Source of the DNA: Plutella xylostella
Lineage: Eukaryota; Arthropoda; Insecta; Lepidoptera; Plutellidae
DNA: 64,000 bases
Reading direction: 5' to 3'
Assembly: GCF_932276165.1 (NCBI RefSeq)
Contig: NC_063992.1
Location: 10,001 to 74,000, forward strand
Shown: piece by piece, positions 1 to 10,463 of the stretch
How positions within the stretch are numbered: position 1 is the first letter of the stretch
Layout of the letters: each line of letters starts with the position of its first letter
Program-made: the position numbers and the translations under genes
The notes under the pieces: generated by a model
Seen by the model: only the letters and a program-made list of their open reading frames with translations
Told to the model about the DNA's origin: nothing
The model's database searches: none

Positions 1-270
1 CTAACCTAACCTAACCTAACCTAACCTAACCTAACCTAACCTAACCTAACCTAACCTAACCTAACCTAACCTAACCTAACCTAACCTAACCTAACCTAAC
101 CTAACCTAACCTAACCTAACCTAACCTAACCTAACCTAACCTAACCTAACCTAACCTAACCTAACCTAACCTAACCTAACCTAACCTAACCTAACCTAAC
201 CTAACCTAACCTAACCTAACCTAACCTAACCTAACCTAACCTAACCTAACCTAACCTAACCTAACCTAAC
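1..270. repeat. Telomere repeat array (CCTAA)n
   Basis: Fifty-four uninterrupted 5-bp units, reading CCTAA on the plus strand and TTAGG on the minus strand. TTAGG is the ancestral insect telomere repeat. Because the C-rich strand runs 5' to 3' into the window, the chromosome tip lies to the left. There is no degeneracy, which suggests a live or recently live telomere tract. The array ends directly at the 5' end of a TRAS-like retrotransposon. Confidence 0.97.
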
Positions 271-1724
271 CCCAGTCTGCCCAACCGCCTTACCGTGCGC
301 CACGTTTTTGTAACGCTCCGCACCAAAAAAATCGGGAAAAATAGCTATTTAAGTCCGATTTCCGTGAAATAAAGTTTATTATGTGCGGTGTGCTGCGACC
401 TAGCTGGTGGTGAAATTTGTTTTTGTAAAAAAGTGAAAGTGAAAGAAGAAAGTGGAAAAAAGTGAATTTTTAAATCTTTTTTGTCGCGTAAATCGTGAAA
501 GCGATCGACGACCCCCAATTTTTCTTCGCGGCTCTGGTGCGCTTTGGTGACCTCAACAATCCACCCAAGTTTCAGATTTTTGCCGCTGTCGGTTTAAGTA
601 CAAGCGGCAAAAAAACAAAAACCACGTGGCCACGAGGTCATAGATCCCAGGGAGTGCGGCTAAATTGGACACTACACAGCGAAGCACGCCAATTTGCAGG
701 TAGCGCAAACAATTTTTTATTTTCAAAATTTCGTGTTTTTGATACATAATTTTTATTTTTAATAAAATATAACTTTTAAAAAATTAATAACTTTGAAACT
801 AGATCTTTTACATATGTGTTTCTTCTGCTAATCTTATGGACAATAATGAACTCTACATTTATAAAAAATAATTTTTGAAATCCGTGCTGTAGTTTTCTTG
901 TTATAGATTTTTCAATATTTTAGGTATAAACGTGTTTTTACTCAGCGCTTTTGTAGAGACGAAATATACCCTAGTCATTAACAATCGTATTTATTTGTAA
1001 TAACTCCCATAATTAAATTTTTTAAATTTGCTGTATTTATATTTTTTAAGTGAAAATTTGTAAGATAATACCTGTTTTTTGCTAATAATTTGTCAGGGTT
1101 TGCATAAAACATTTTTTCGTTGGCGTAGTTGGACGGGGGCCGTCAAGCCCGATACAACGAGCCTAATCTCGGAGGGTTTCGGTCAAGGGAATACAAAGTT
1201 GGCTCGTGGCGGCCATCTTGGACGCCATTTTGAAATTGTTCAAACGGCCGTAGCTTTGTAACCGACACTTCGATTGAGACGTGGTTTTCGACTCCATGTT
1301 GGTCACAAAAAATTCTCTTAAATAGGTATATTTTCGTCTCTACATAGAGCGACAGAATTTTTTGTGTAGAGACTAGGGCAATTCGTGTAAGTCCATTTCA
1401 TGGTCTTGATGGTTCAAACCGCACCCTTGTAGGTCGCTCGGAGCCAAAGTTACACAATTTTAAAGTTTTCGGCGGCCATTTTGTCCGCCATTTTGAAAAA
1501 ATTGTTTTACCTATATCTCAGGCTCTGGTTGTCTGATTGGAGTGCGGTTTTTTCCTCTGAGTATATCTCCACTGGGACTACTGTTTGACATGAGTGCATG
1601 GGTCTCTACATAGAGCATCTTAATTTAGTTATATAATATTATATTTTGCTTTGTTATTAAATGAAATTTATGAATGTTTATTTTATTTTACACCACATCT
1701 AAGTTTTAAAGGAAAAACCTTTAC

Positions 1725-1755
<31 letters not shown>

Positions 1756-2075
1756 AGTAGAGAAGGAAAAAAAAAAAAAAACACAATATACCTGAAACAA
1801 AAACACACCTTTTGAAGAATATATATATTAAAAAAAAAAAAAAACCTTCTCACATCTTTTCTTTATATAGCAATTTTATTTTTAATTATTTTTATTGTGA
1901 TTTTAGAATATTTGTCGGCTTTTGCCTCCTGTCATTTTACTATTATTTTTTTTATTTCATTTTATCTGGTATTGGCTATTGCCTCATACAATTATTTTTT
2001 TTTATATTTTTTTTTCCTGTATTGTATTGGCTTTTGCCTTCCTGATTGTCCCTTTGCAATTCGCACATTAACATA
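271..2075 (+). promoter_or_regulatory. 5' UTR of TRAS-like copy A
   Basis: Long untranslated leader. It contains a block shared with copies B1 and B2 (about 498-645), an AT-rich stretch, two related modules (about 1130-1346 and 1400-1622) each holding a pair of GCCAT[T/C]TTG motifs and the near-palindrome CTCTACATAGAG, a short AAT microsatellite with poly(A) runs (about 1726-1780), and a T-rich tract up to the gag start. No TATA box is obvious at the 5' end. An internal promoter is expected for this class, but I cannot map it. Confidence 0.7.
498..645 (+). promoter_or_regulatory. Conserved 5' UTR block (shared by copies A, B1, B2)
   Basis: About 145 bp align with 8497-8638 and 23204-23345 without any gap, with roughly 30 substitutions between A and B1. 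The last 20 bases, beginning CCACGTGGCC, are identical in all three copies and contain an E-box (CACGTG) followed by an AGGTCA half-site. The block is open in a plus-strand frame and partly in a minus-strand frame, but no ATG opens the plus frame in A or B1. A/B1 differences fall about evenly on the three codon positions (10, 8, 12 by eye), which argues against coding. A regulatory or RNA function is more likely. Confidence 0.6.
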
Positions 2076-3821
2076 ATGTCCAACAAACAAGCGACCAAGG
2101 TGAAGCCCATGGACAAAGCCCGGCCACCAGCAGTTCGCGTGTCTAAGGCTCCACCAGTTACTCGTCGCATTACCTCTAGCCTTACACAGTCTACTCCGGC
2201 ACCCAATATCCCAATGCAAGACCCAGGTTCTGCCCTAAATGATGGTACCGAACGCACCGTGCGTCCCTTATTGGCACCCGCATCAGGGACCAGTACCTCG
2301 ATATCCCCGACTGTATCTCCTATTGTCTCCATGCTCGAGCTCGCAGCGGCAAATAGAGGAAAGCCGCCCCAGAACATAGCGGACACCGAGCTCCAGCAAC
2401 CCGCAGAACTCCCGGCGACGCCAGCAAGATGACGACGAAGATCGTCACTTGGGGGTGCGGAGGCAAACACTGGTTTGGCTTCGTACCCTCAAAGGGCGAA
2501 TACTATAATGTTATTGGCCAAGGAAATGCTGGAGGCGTCGGGGAACCTTAAGCGGGAGATAAAGATGTCGGTGATAGAGTCGCTCGGCGAATTGTATCAA
2601 ATGATACTCCAGCTGAGTGAGTCTTCACAGACCCTGACCATCAGGTGTGAGACTATTCAGAAGGAGTTCGCCGGGGAAATTGCCAGACGTGAGAGAGAGC
2701 ACTCGGAGCGTCTCGCCAGCGCGCCACTCCCGGAGGGCATGAGTGATTCACTCAAGGAGATGGGGGCTCTGATGGATAGGGTTCAAGATGTGGCACAAGA
2801 GCTCAAAAAAACAGAGGGTATAAAAGACCAGTTGGCGTCTCTGACAGCGGAGCTCAAACGTGCACATGAACGAGCTGTGTGGCAAACGCAACAGCCATGC
2901 GAGCAACCGCTGCCTACAACTCTTCACACAGAGTTAGAGGACATGAGGAGACTGCTCGCAGAGTTGGCTGCACGACCCGTGACCCACACAGCTCTGCCAT
3001 CATCCTCCTCCCCTATACTCGGCCCTCAACGGACACAACGTGCGGCTCGGACATACGCGGAGGCAGCGTCCTTGCCTCGCCACCCTGTGGTGGTGGAGTC
3101 GACAGATCCGAATAAGACCGGTGACGATATATTGTCTGAAATTAAATCGAATGTCGACGTCATCGCCATGGGTGTCGGGGTGAACGCAGTCAAAAAGCTC
3201 CGAAACCAAAAAGTCATGGTCTCGTGCGACTCCAGTGCCGGACGAGCGGCTTTCAAGAGAGCTCTCGATGAAAGAAAGGATTTTAAAACCTCAGAGCCAC
3301 CAATGAGGAGGCCGCTCGTCCGACTAATAGGAGTTTCTAAAGACCTATCGGACGCACGCGTTTTGGAGGCCCTCCGAGCTCAGAATAGAAACCTCACGGA
3401 TGGCTTGGAACATGAAGAGCTGGAGATGCGGGTAGTCAGGCGCACGAGGGGTAGAACCTCTATTCTGCATAACATCATCGTTGAGTTGGGTCCAAAAATT
3501 TGGCAGCGGCTGTGTGACCAACGCGTCCGGGTAGGATACCAAGTGGTTAATGCGGTGGATCAGTCGCCAGTAGTCCAATGCTTCAAATGCATGGGCTACG
3601 GCCACACTGCCCGGATTTGCCGCGCCGAGGAGCGCTGCGGTCACTGCGGCGGGGCTCACGAAACAAGATCTTGTCCCCCAGCGTCCAAATCTGCCCCGCC
3701 CAGCTGCTGTCACTGCAAAGGGAATGCTGGAGGGGACGCTGCGCATCCAGCGTACTGGGACATTTGTCCAGAACGTCAACGCTGGGACAGAATAGCCCGT
3801 CAATCAGTCCAATACTGCTGA
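2076..3821 (+). pseudogene. Gag-like ORF1 of TRAS-like copy A (one in-frame stop)
   Basis: RNA-binding nucleocapsid-like protein that would coat the element RNA and bring it to the telomere. I start it at the ATG at 2076; the frame is also open upstream from about 2046 but without an ATG. It is interrupted by TGA at 2430-2432, inside a run of CGA codons, so a single C-to-T change explains it; the same frame continues from 2433 to 3821. The N-terminal third is Pro/Ser/Thr-rich and the middle is helical and charged (coiled-coil-like). The C-terminus has zinc knuckles CFKCMGYGHTARIC and CGHCGGAHETRSC, then a third Cys/His cluster, and ends RQSVQYC. ORF2 overlaps the 3' end in another frame. The gag identity is clear; loss of function is inferred from the stop. 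Confidence 0.87.
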
Positions 3822-3834
3822 AACAGTTTCTGTC

Positions 3835-6800
3835 GTGATCTCCCAGACACCTCAGTACACCGACCACCCAACTGGGCCCCACGAGCACCTCTCTAGGAAA
3901 ACGGAAGCCCGACTAAAGATCATTCAGATCAACACAGGCCGTTGTCGGGCCGCACTCCATGAGGTGCTCCAAGTAGCCATAGAAGGTGGCTACTCGGCAG
4001 TTCTGATTCAAGAACCTTACGTTGGATCTACGGGCCGAGTAGACACCAGATACCGCTGTGTACAAAAAATGGCTACAAGGGATAACCCAGTTAAATCAGC
4101 CATAATAATTCTGGACCCCTCTTTTTCTTTAGTAGAAGATCACACCATGGTGACGGAAAACATTGTCACCGTGGTGTTAGAGCGAGGTCCAGTTAAGCTA
4201 GGCTTAGTATCGGTGTACTTCGAAGGAGATAAGAACCTCAACCCATATCTCTCAACTGTCCATAGTTGTATGAGTCGTGTTAACACCAATACAGTCATCG
4301 TAGGAGGGGACATCAATGCTAAGAGCCAGTGGTGGGGGTGTGAGCACGAGGAACCCAGAGGGACCACATTTTCAGAGTTTGCAGCACAGCAGGACCTTTA
4401 CGTGCTAAACGAGGGAACAGAGCCGACATTTTATATCTGGCGAGGGGACAACTTGTACACTAGTAGAGTGGATGTTACCCTCGCAACCTCGGCTCTGTTT
4501 CATCGAGTGCAAAATTGGAGCGTGCAAGCAGACCTGGTTCCCTCTGCTCCAGACCATCGTGCCATCACTTTTGCCATTGACTTCGGCAAATTGGCGCATT
4601 CTCCTCCTCCTCCAAAGACAACTCGACTCTACAACTCCAAAAAAGCCGATTGGGTCAAATTTGGCGTTTCAATGGACGTAGGCCTCGCTGACCTCACGGT
4701 CGAAATGATTGAGGCTATTGAGACGCCGGATGACCTAGAAAAGGCGATTGGACAGTACACTGCGGCGATCAAAAAAGCATGCGACGATTCTATCCCTCTA
4801 ATAAGTCCATCCAAAAAATACAAACCGGCAAATTGGTGGACTAAGGACCTTAAAAACCTCAAAAGAGAGTTGAAGATCCTGAGGGGTAGAATCAAAAATG
4901 CAAATAGCCGCAGGAGGGATGTGGTAGTTGAAGAGTACCTTACTGCGAAGGAGAAATATAAGACAGAAATTGAAAAGGCGAAAACGAGCAGCTGGGTAGA
5001 GTTTTGTGCTAAACAGGATGGAGAAAGCGTATGGGACGGGATATACAGGGTGTTAAGATGCGTCTCAAAGTCCCAAGAGGACGTCCTGCTTAAGGACAAC
5101 GGCGGAAACACCCTGGATGCCCAGCAGTCGGTCGACTTTCTAGCGTAAACATTCTACCCAGCTGACGTATTGGACTGTGAGACCGATGAACAGCGGGCTA
5201 TTAGGATCCGAACAGACAGGGCTGAGGAACAGTTAAGAGCGGCACCGTGTGAACACTTGCCATTTACCCGACACGAGCTGACAGAGGTACTTCAAGGTAT
5301 CAGTCCCAAAAAAGCACCTGGAGAGGACGGCCTCACAGCGGACATCTGTAGCGCAGCTATTGGAGCCAACGTCAACATCTTCTTGGCTCTTATAAATACT
5401 TGCCTCAGACTAGGATACTTTCCCAAATACTGGAAGGCTGCGGTAGTGAAAATCCTGCGAAAGCCATGCAAGGAAGACTACTCGCAGCCTAAATCACACA
5501 GGCCAATAGGATTATTGGCCGTACTGGGAAAGATCCTAGAGAAAATGTTCGCTAAGAGACTTCTCTGGCAGCTCGGTTCGGAAGGTAAGCTAAGTCCACG
5601 GCAGTATGGCTTCATGCCGCAGACTAGCACAGAGGACGCCCTGTATGACGCCGTTAACCTCATAAGGGCGCATGTCGAGAACAAGCAAATTGTCGCGGTA
5701 GTGTCTTTAGACATCGAGGGCGCTTTTGACAATGCTTGGTGGCCAGGGATAAAAGATCAGCTCCTGGCCAAAGGATGCGACTCGTCTCTCTACACACTGC
5801 TCTGCAGCTACCTAAATGACAGGGTGGTTAAGGTCAAATATGCTGGTGCAGCGGTGGAGAGACCTACCAATAAGGGTTGCATCCAAGGCTCGACATGCGG
5901 TCCTCTGTTGTGGAATATCCAACTCGACCAGCTCCAGCTCCAGCGCTCCGACTCACTTTCAGCTCACGTACAGGCATTTGCCGATGACATTTTGATCATC
6001 GCAGCGGCAAATGGTACTGGTGAGCTGGAACGAATTACAAACGAGGCGCTGGAAGCCGTGTCTGAGTGGGGAAAGAGGGCCAAGATGAAGTTCGCTGCTC
6101 ATAAGACCCAGGCTATGGTCGTCACTAGGCGACTGAAATACGACCTCCCACAGCTGAGACTTAACGGAGTCGAAATCAGCCTGTCGGGGGAAGTAACTGT
6201 CCTGGGTCTCACAATAGACAGGAACCTTAATTTCTTGAGCCATCTTAATAAAGTTTGCGGTAAGGCCATGGTTCGGTTCCAGATGGTATCTAGAGCGGCG
6301 AGAGCAACGTGGGGCTTAAATGCCAATATCCTCCGGCTGCTCTACATTGCCATCATTGAACCAACTGTTCTGTATGCGGCATGTGTCTGGGCTCCTATTG
6401 CGCGGTGTCGATACGCACGGACTGTACTCGACAGAGTCACCAGGGCCTTTGCCATTAGAATTTCAAAGGCCCACCGCACCACGTCACTTACATCTGCCGT
6501 CCTGTTGACAAGGGTTTTACCTCTGGACTTAAGAGCAGAAGAAGTTTACAAGCTTTATGAAGTCAAAAGAGGAAAACCCTTCATCGGCCTTCCAGGCCGA
6601 CTACCTGAACTAAGAGAGAGCACCTTCTCACTGCCACACCCAGCCCGAAGGGCTATTTTACCCTTCGAAACAATCGCCAGTGAGGAGGAGCTCTCAAAAA
6701 TCGAGAACGATTGGCCGATGGTTTATACAGACGGCAGTAAGATCGAGGATAAAGTGGGAGGTGCGGTGACTCTGTGGAGAAATGGCAAAGAGTGTAAAAC

Positions 6801-7587
6801 GAACGCCTTCAGACTAAAAAATTACAACTCGGTGTTCCAGGCCGAACTGGTGGCAATTTCAAGGGCACTGAATCTTATCGCCAGGGAGCCCCATGTGAAA
6901 AGAGGCAATATACTCAGCGACTCTAGATCTGCACTGGAGTTGCTGAGGGACCCATCATCAACCCATCCCCTGGCCTACGAGATTAGAAAAAAGATAGAAG
7001 ATCTAAAAGGGGGTGGGGGTGATGTTGCATTTTATTGGGTCAAAGCTCACATCGGGATCCCTGGCAATGAAAGGGCTGATGAGTTGGCCAAGAGAGCAGC
7101 ATTAACTCGAAAAGACTCGGCGGCGTACAGTTCGTTTCCCCTCTCTCATGCAAAATATGCAATTAGATGGGAGACGACGAAGCAATGGCAGGAGAGGTAC
7201 GCAACCTCCTCCACTGGCCGAGTCACCTTCTTGTTCTTCCCAAATGTCACGTCAGCCTACAAAATCCTTGGTTCCTTCACAATGTGCAACACCAAGGCGC
7301 AGCTCTGGACTGGACACGGTGGCTTTCGAGCGTACCTCCACAGGTTCAAACTCTCCGAGAGCCCATCCTGCTCTTGTGACGATGAGACTCCGGAGACCAT
7401 AGAACACCTGTTGGAGGAATGCCCTAGGTTTGGAGCTGCTAGGTTTGACTGCGAACAAAAGGTCAAAGGAAGAATAAGAAGTGAGGAATTCCCTGCTCTC
7501 ATGGCCAATGAATCCACACGATCAGTGTTTATGGGTTTTGCCTTAAATGTTGTAAAACTAGCAAACGGTGCGAATAGGACCAGGTGA
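3835..7587 (+). pseudogene. ORF2 polyprotein (EN-RT-RNase H) of TRAS-like copy A, one in-frame stop
   Basis: Enzyme for target-primed reverse transcription. Domains in order: apurinic-like endonuclease (residues about 30-245; IQEPYVG, GGDINAKSQWWG, APDHRAITF), reverse transcriptase (KAPGEDG near 5310, SLDIEGAFDNAWW, catalytic FADD at about residue 715), RNase H (YTDGSK at about 964, FQAEL, SDSRSALELL, NERADEL: all four acidic positions present), and a C-terminal zinc motif (CSCDDETPETIEHLLEEC). There is no ATG near the start: the frame opens at about 3796, overlaps the gag 3' end in the +1 frame, and the first triplet usable as a start is GTG at 3835. TAA at 5146-5148 interrupts the linker between EN and RT; B2 has Lys at the matching position, so one substitution explains it. 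Confidence 0.9.
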
Positions 7588-8213
7588 TAATAATCTGTGA
7601 TAATTTTAGTATAATTAATTAAATTGTTTTTAAATAAAAATTTGTAATAATAAGCTTTAATTTATTTAATTGTAATTTGTGATATAATTAGTTTTAGATG
7701 TAATGAATTTGATTTATAATTATTTATTGTTATTTGTAAAATGTTAATAAAATTATATGAATGATGCATTATATTATGTTATAATGCATTACTATTGTTA
7801 TTATGTTTATTTTAATGTAACTTTAACTTACTGTCTCTTAGACTTCATTCTTCTGTTTCTACATTGTATTCTTCTATTGTTTCTTTTCTTTATACTGTTT
7901 TAATTTGTTAGTGTATCATTTTATGTATTTTATACTTCTTCATATCGATTTTATTATGGAAAATGATTTAAATTAAAATAATGTTTTAAATTAATAATGA
8001 TAAAAGGTAGGGGGTTTTTAGCCGGTAGGAGTCCGGCACTACCTGGGTCTTCCCTTCCCAGGTGTCCATGATGGATTTTCCTCCTACCTATTGCAATTTC
8101 ATAAAAGAAACTTAAATTTTATATTATTTTTTGATTTATTAAAAGTTATAAAATGATTAAAAGTATAAAGGTTGACGCAAAATAAAAAGCGTCAGTTCAT
8201 AAAGAATTTCATT
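7588..8213 (+). other. 3' UTR of TRAS-like copy A
   Basis: About 625 bp between the ORF2 stop and the poly(A). The first 400 bp are AT-rich with no ORF. A G/C-rich island at 8006-8088 carries a three-helix RNA fold (separate entry). The last 100 bp before the poly(A) are AT-rich. In this class the reverse transcriptase recognises the 3' end of its own RNA, so this segment is probably the template-recognition site. Confidence 0.7.
8006..8088 (+). ncRNA. Predicted 3' UTR RNA fold (three-helix junction), copy A
   Basis: Outer helix: 8006-8014 pairs with 8080-8088 (nine pairs, one G-U). First hairpin: GCCGG 8021-8025 with CCGGC 8033-8037. Second hairpin: ACCTGGG 8041-8047 with CCCAGGT 8057-8063. 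The same layout occurs in B2 at 59894-59970 with compensating base changes in the helices, while the spacer CACT and the tail GTCCAT are kept. The fold is therefore supported by covariation between two elements. Likely role: recognition of the element RNA by its reverse transcriptase. Confidence 0.72.
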
Positions 8214-8265
8214 AAAAAAAAAAAAAAAAAAAAAAAAACCTAACCTAACCTAACCTAACCTAACC
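8214..8265 (+). repeat. Poly(A) tail of copy A followed by CCTAA repeats
   Basis: Twenty-five A residues (8214-8238) run straight into about five CCTAA units (8239-8265), which end at the 5' end of copy B1. This is the expected 3' junction of an element integrated by target-primed reverse transcription into telomere repeats. Confidence 0.93.
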
Positions 8266-9989
8266 CAGTTGCATTCTTGCCGCCGTCCGGGACGCATCGT
8301 TTTTTCAACGCTCCGCACCTAAAAAATCGCGAAATATAGTAAAAATAGTGCGATTTTCATAAAAATAGTGTCAAATTGTGCGGGCAAGCGAGCGCTACAT
8401 TGCTGTGCAAAAATTTTTGTCCAAAAAGTGAAAGTGAAAGTAGGAAGTGAGAAAAAGTGATAAATTTAACCTTTTCGGCTGCGTTCCGGCCGAAAACGAT
8501 CGACGACCCCTACTTTTTCTGGTACGCCCTGGACCGCATCGGTGACCTCTACAATCCTGCAAAGTTCCAGATTTTTGGCGCCAAGCGTCTAAGTACAAAC
8601 GCCAAAAAAACAACTTCCACGTGGCCACGAGGTCATTGATCCCGACAAGTCCGGCCAAACCTGACACTGCAAAATCAACGAACTAGACCGGCAAGTTGCA
8701 AAACAGTTTTTTATTTTCAAAAATTTTGACTTTTGGTAGAGCCACAGACATTTTAAGAAATTATGTTTTGTCAAAAATCAATAACTTGCCCAAGTGATCT
8801 ATGACATATACTTCTGAGACCACTATTAAGAAGACCATAATTTACTCTATATTTGAGCAAAAAATTTTTAAAATCCGTTCTCTACTTTTTGAAATATTAA
8901 TTTAATAAAATTTTAGGTAGGTATTACGTGGTACCCCCAATATTAATTGTGGGAACTCAATTTATAATTGACAAAGTTTGTAGTAGTTTACTTATTGACG
9001 CTACAAATTTTTAAATTAAATTTTGTATTTTGTTTGTGTATTTTTTGTATTTTATTGTTGTTTTTTGTATGTAATTAAGTACTTATACATTTTAAAATTA
9101 TTTTGAAATTTGTACTGAACGGGGCTCATCAAGCCCGACAGATTGAGCCCAATCTCGGGTTGTTTCGGATCAGTGGATCCAAAGTTAGCTTATTGTCCGC
9201 CATCTTGGACGCCATCTTGGAAAACTTTAGACCTAAGTAACTTCTGACTGGATATTCCCTCTGACGTGCGGTTTTCTTGGTAATTGTTGTCTTCAGAAGC
9301 TCTACAAGATAAACTACTTGTTGGCTCTACATAGAGTCCAAAGTTTTTTGTAGAGTTTCGATAGGATTCAGATTGACACAGCTGGCCTTTACTCTTTGGT
9401 CCAAACCGCAGCGCTCTGGGGCATCTGGATCAGAAGTTATCGCTTTTTAAAATTTTCGGCGGCCATTTTGTCGGCCATTTTGGATTTTCTAAAACATCTG
9501 TATCTCGGGAACCCGTCATCCGATCAGAACGCGGTTTTCAGTAGCATTAAAGGCTTACTCAGGACTACCTTCCGAGATAGAGACAGTCTCTACATAGAGC
9601 AAATTTTTATTTTTAAGAAATTGAAAATTGTCACCCCTTGTTTATGATATAGAGCTCTTTTGAGCCTTATTTACTGATATTCTTTGTTTTAGAGATAATT
9701 TTATTTTCTCTACATTGCTTTTTTGTCGTCTGTATTTTTAATATATATTTTAGTTAGTGACTTCCTTTGATACAGAGCTTTATTGAGCCCTGATATACTG
9801 ACGTAGAGCCAGTATTTATTACTTAGCTCAACTTTGATTTTATTTTATCTTCGTTTTTATTAGGAGACTCAGAGTTTTATTGAACTCTGACATAGTTTAG
9901 TCTAAGTTATAAACACTATTGTGTAGAAACAGGGTTCCCTATTGAATCTTCAATAATTCCTATAACTGTGTTCACTTAAAGTTCCGGAC
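8266..9989 (+). promoter_or_regulatory. 5' UTR of TRAS-like copy B1
   Basis: 1.7 kb leader. It contains the conserved block (about 8497-8638), then AT-rich sequence, then two modules (about 9118-9340 and 9370-9602), each with paired GCCAT[T/C]TTG motifs (about 9197-9219 and 9457-9482) and CTCTACATAGAG. Between 9650 and 9930 there are three loosely repeated hairpin-like units of the type GAGCTTTATTGAGCCCTGA. The first 650 bp are nearly identical to B2. Confidence 0.75.
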
Positions 9990-10463
9990 ATGTTTGGGCA
10001 CCGTACGCCACCTGTACGTAGAATGTCGGGGCAGCGAACAGCCGCTGAGCCTCAAGAGGCGAAGCAGGGATCCGCCTCACACGTCAGACGCAGCATCGGG
10101 GAGTGGGAGGCCGGAAAACCGGGGCAGAGCTCCGTGGAGGCTCCTCCCCGGGCAGCAGCAGTGGTGCAGGGAACCAGCAGCGCCACGACACCCCCGACAC
10201 AAAAATATAAAAACAGGACGACGGAAGCCAGAGCCTGCCTGACAACAGCGAAAACCTGGCTAGGAAAGGCGAGAAACTTAAGGACCGACATCAAAAACGA
10301 AGTGACGCAGCTACTGGAACGAATGTACCAGATGGTGAAGGAGGCCGAAGCTTCAAAGACTGTTCCTCTTGAGGCTCTTTCACAGGCGCAAACACCGTCA
10401 GATATCCAGGCAGACAAAATTAGCCCACCCGATACGCAAGAAGGAGAGGCTGTTCAGGCAAGC
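9990..10463 (+). pseudogene. Truncated gag (ORF1) of TRAS-like copy B1
   Basis: ATG at 9990 opens a frame that begins MFGHRTPPVRR and is nearly identical to the gag of copy G (61595) up to about residue 157. It then runs into antisense element C sequence and ends at 10619 as a chimeric tail that has no meaning as gag. The zinc knuckles are absent. Inferred non-functional. Confidence 0.85.

Larger units (their letters stand above)
271..8238 (+). mobile_element. TRAS-like telomeric non-LTR retrotransposon, copy A (full length, inactive)
   Basis: The element sits inside CCTAA repeats: 1-270 upstream and 8239-8265 downstream of its poly(A). It has a 1.8-kb 5' UTR, a gag ORF with zinc knuckles (2076-3821), an overlapping ORF2 with endonuclease, reverse transcriptase, RNase H and C-terminal zinc motif (about 3835-7587), a 3' UTR with a folded RNA motif, and a 25-bp poly(A). 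The orientation (poly(A) followed by CCTAA) is that described for TRAS elements of Bombyx. Two in-frame stops (2430, 5146) disable this copy. R1-clade membership is inferred from domain order and target; the TRAS name rests on target and orientation, not on an alignment. Confidence 0.9.
8266..10463 (+). mobile_element. TRAS-like element B1 (5' part only)
   Basis: It starts at a CCTAA junction with the same first bases as B2 (22973) and carries the same kind of 5' UTR followed by the first 158 codons of gag. At about 10463 the similarity to the gag of copy G stops abruptly and minus-strand SART-like sequence (element C) begins. No telomere repeat, poly(A) or obvious short duplication separates the two. 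B1 is thus 3'-truncated by rearrangement, not by the usual 5' truncation of LINE insertion. Confidence 0.85.

Noticed and set aside
495..749. 84-codon ORF in the 5' UTR of copy A as a conserved protein gene
   Set aside because: No ATG; only part is conserved with B1/B2, and the substitutions show no codon-position bias. Kept as a conserved UTR block instead.
1812..2045. 77-codon hydrophobic ORF upstream of gag in copy A
   Set aside because: Encoded by a T-rich tract (Phe/Tyr runs); composition alone makes it look like a membrane protein.
8395..8667. Minus-strand 90-codon ORF in the 5' UTR of B1 (also at 23102-23458)
   Set aside because: It overlaps the same conserved block; its similarity to the copy A minus frame follows from nucleotide conservation. 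No motif and no promoter context.
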